Assembly (NCBI RefSeq): GCF_051660745.1
Contig: NZ_JBOFQF010000042.1
Span: forward strand, 186,001 to 250,000
Direction of reading: 5' to 3'
DNA: 64,000 nucleotides
Origin: Segniliparus sp051660745
Lineage (GTDB): Bacteria > Actinomycetota > Actinomycetes > Mycobacteriales > Mycobacteriaceae
The position numbers were made by a program, and so were the translations under genes. Below the pieces are notes generated by a model that was not told the DNA's origin, made no database searches, and worked only from the letters and a program-made list of their open reading frames with translations. Shown piece after piece: positions 63,144 to 64,000 of the stretch (the first letter of the stretch is position 1; each line of letters starts with the position of its first letter).

Positions 63144-63998
63144 TCAGGGCGTCCAGGACCGCAGGACCGCGCCCCGCCTTCCGGCTTCGGCGAGCCGTTC
63201 GCGCCAGTCCGGCCCTTCGAGGCCTGCCACTGCGATCTCCGGGCGGTCCTGCGCGAGCCGCTCGTACGCCGCGCGGGCGGCGTGGCCGGAGCGCACGATC
63301 GGTCCGGGCTCCCCCGTCAGCCCGAGCTTCGTCCGCGCCGCGTGCAACCGGTCCAGCGCCTCGTCCAACGCCTCGATCACCGCCGCCGTGTTGTTCGCGC
63401 ACATCGCCTCCACGAGCTCGGGGTCCGAGCCCGCCACGCGGGTGCCGTCGCGGAACGAGCCCGCGGCGAGGCCGAGCGCCAGCTCGCCGCCCGCAGCGCC
63501 GGTGTTCGCCAGAGCCGCCGCGAGCAGATGCGGCAAGTGCGAGATCCGGGCCACCGCCCGGTCGTGCTCGGCGGCGAGCGCGGGCACGACCACCGCGCCC
63601 AGCCCCAAAGCCAGCATCGCCACCTGGGCGAAGCCCTCCTTCGACACCCCCTCGTCCACGCTCACCACCCATGCGGCCCCCTGGAACAACGTCGGGTCGG
63701 CGGCCTCCCATCCGCTGTTCGCGGTTCCCGCCATCGGGTGCCCGCCGACGAACCGTCCGGCCAGGCCGTGCTCCTCGGCAGAGGCGAGGACCGAGGCCTT
63801 GACGCTGCCGACGTCGGTCACGACGCAGGAGCCGCCGAACGCGGCGATCCGCGCGAACACTCCCCCGATCGCCTGCATCGGCGTCGCCACCACGATCACC
63901 GCCCGGCTCAGCTCGGCCTGTTTGAGCGCGCTCTCCAGCTCGCCGAAGACGGTGAACCCCGCCGCCCGCGCGGCTTCGAAGGTCCGCGCCGAGCGCAC
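63144..63998 (-). CDS. tyrA: Prephenate dehydrogenase, N-terminus outside window
   Basis: Oxidative decarboxylation of prephenate in tyrosine biosynthesis. About 284 residues are visible; the Rossmann start is beyond the window edge. Seen are VVTDVGSVKASVL, GRFVGGHPMAGTANSGWEAAD with the catalytic His, and SHLPHLLAAALAN with the second His, all typical of TyrA. No ACT domain follows. An AT-rich spacer of 141 bp lies between its stop and the flotillin start. Confidence 0.92.
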   Translation of the reverse strand: MRSARTFEAARAAGFTVFGELESALKQAELSRAVIVVATPMQAIGGVFARIAAFGGSCVVTDVGSVKASVLASAEEHGLAGRFVGGHPMAGTANSGWEAADPTLFQGAAWVVSVDEGVSKEGFAQVAMLALGLGAVVVPALAAEHDRAVARISHLPHLLAAALANTGAAGGELALGLAAGSFRDGTRVAGSDPELVEAMCANNTAAVIEALDEALDRLHAARTKLGLTGEPGPIVRSGHAARAAYERLAQDRPEIAVAGLEGPDWRERLAEAGRRGAVLRSWTP

Positions 63999-64000
63999 GT

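Overview
The window is GC-rich chromosomal DNA from a mycolic-acid-containing actinobacterium (Mycobacteriales). The evidence is an arabinogalactan assembly operon (glf, glfT2, ubiA, aftB), a mycolate cyclopropane-synthase-type methyltransferase, PapA-like acyltransferases, MmpS-like proteins, the AdnAB helicase-nuclease, and gene sets arranged as in Mycobacterium tuberculosis (the Rv0542c-Rv0546c, Rv0204c/Rv0205, Rv0259c/Rv0260c and Rv3201c/Rv3202c types). Synteny is broken often enough that a deep-branching relative (Segniliparus-like is a guess) seems more likely than a classical Mycobacterium. No phage, IS transposase, CRISPR array or plasmid function was found.

Layout. 1-5.3 kb: end of serS, a VOC protein, pitA and its small partner, a DUF3349 protein, menE, DoxX. 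5.4-8.4 kb: three Tat-exported DUF1906 glycoside-hydrolase-like paralogues with an Imm61-like gene among them. 8.5-12.1 kb: methyltransferase, LysR regulator, two stand-alone MmpS-like proteins. 12.1-14.1 kb: hisA-hisF-hisI. 14.2-17.7 kb: small orphan gene, strong convergent terminator, and a run of thiolase, TetR, acyltransferase and CxxC protein. 17.9-21.5 kb: a glutamic peptidase fused to a seven-repeat propeller, a tRNA with a UAA anticodon, an exported histidine-type phosphatase. 21.6-27.7 kb: the galactan/arabinan operon. 27.7-30.8 kb: VOC, MFS, two PPOX paralogues, DoxX-like protein. 30.8-37.4 kb: adnA-adnB. 37.6-42.2 kb: three consecutive PapA-like condensation-domain proteins. 42.3-46.1 kb: SRPBCC-like membrane protein, CbiX-like chelatase, Tat histidine phosphatase, Nudix, HemD-winged-helix fusion. 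46.2-52.2 kb: AI-2E-type and YbhN-type membrane proteins, a serpin-like lipoprotein, MFS, saccharopine-dehydrogenase-like reductase. 52.3-54.2 kb: universal stress protein and mycolate methyltransferase. 54.3-58.6 kb: str operon (rpsL, rpsG, fusA, tuf). 58.8-64 kb: lipoprotein hydrolase, LLM oxidoreductase, flotillin, truncated tyrA.

The most interesting signal is a dispersed element of about 120 bp with an invariant 22-bp hairpin core. Three good copies and one diverged copy lie in this window. Two copies sit inside conserved essential-type genes (aftB and the nuclease domain of adnA) and are translated without breaking them, with the core read in a different frame in each gene. This resembles the behaviour of Rickettsia palindromic elements. 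The adn operon also carries three short in-frame tandem arrays.

Other points of note are ribosomal protein S12 with Arg instead of Lys at the streptomycin-resistance position 88, a serpin-like lipoprotein, a peptidase-propeller fusion without a signal peptide, a trio of PapA-like proteins without a polyketide synthase, a tRNA-Leu(UAA) candidate lacking the long variable arm, and loss of the PAP2 phosphatase gene from the glfT2-ubiA junction. Gene identities come from reading motifs and comparing with remembered families; no database search was run.
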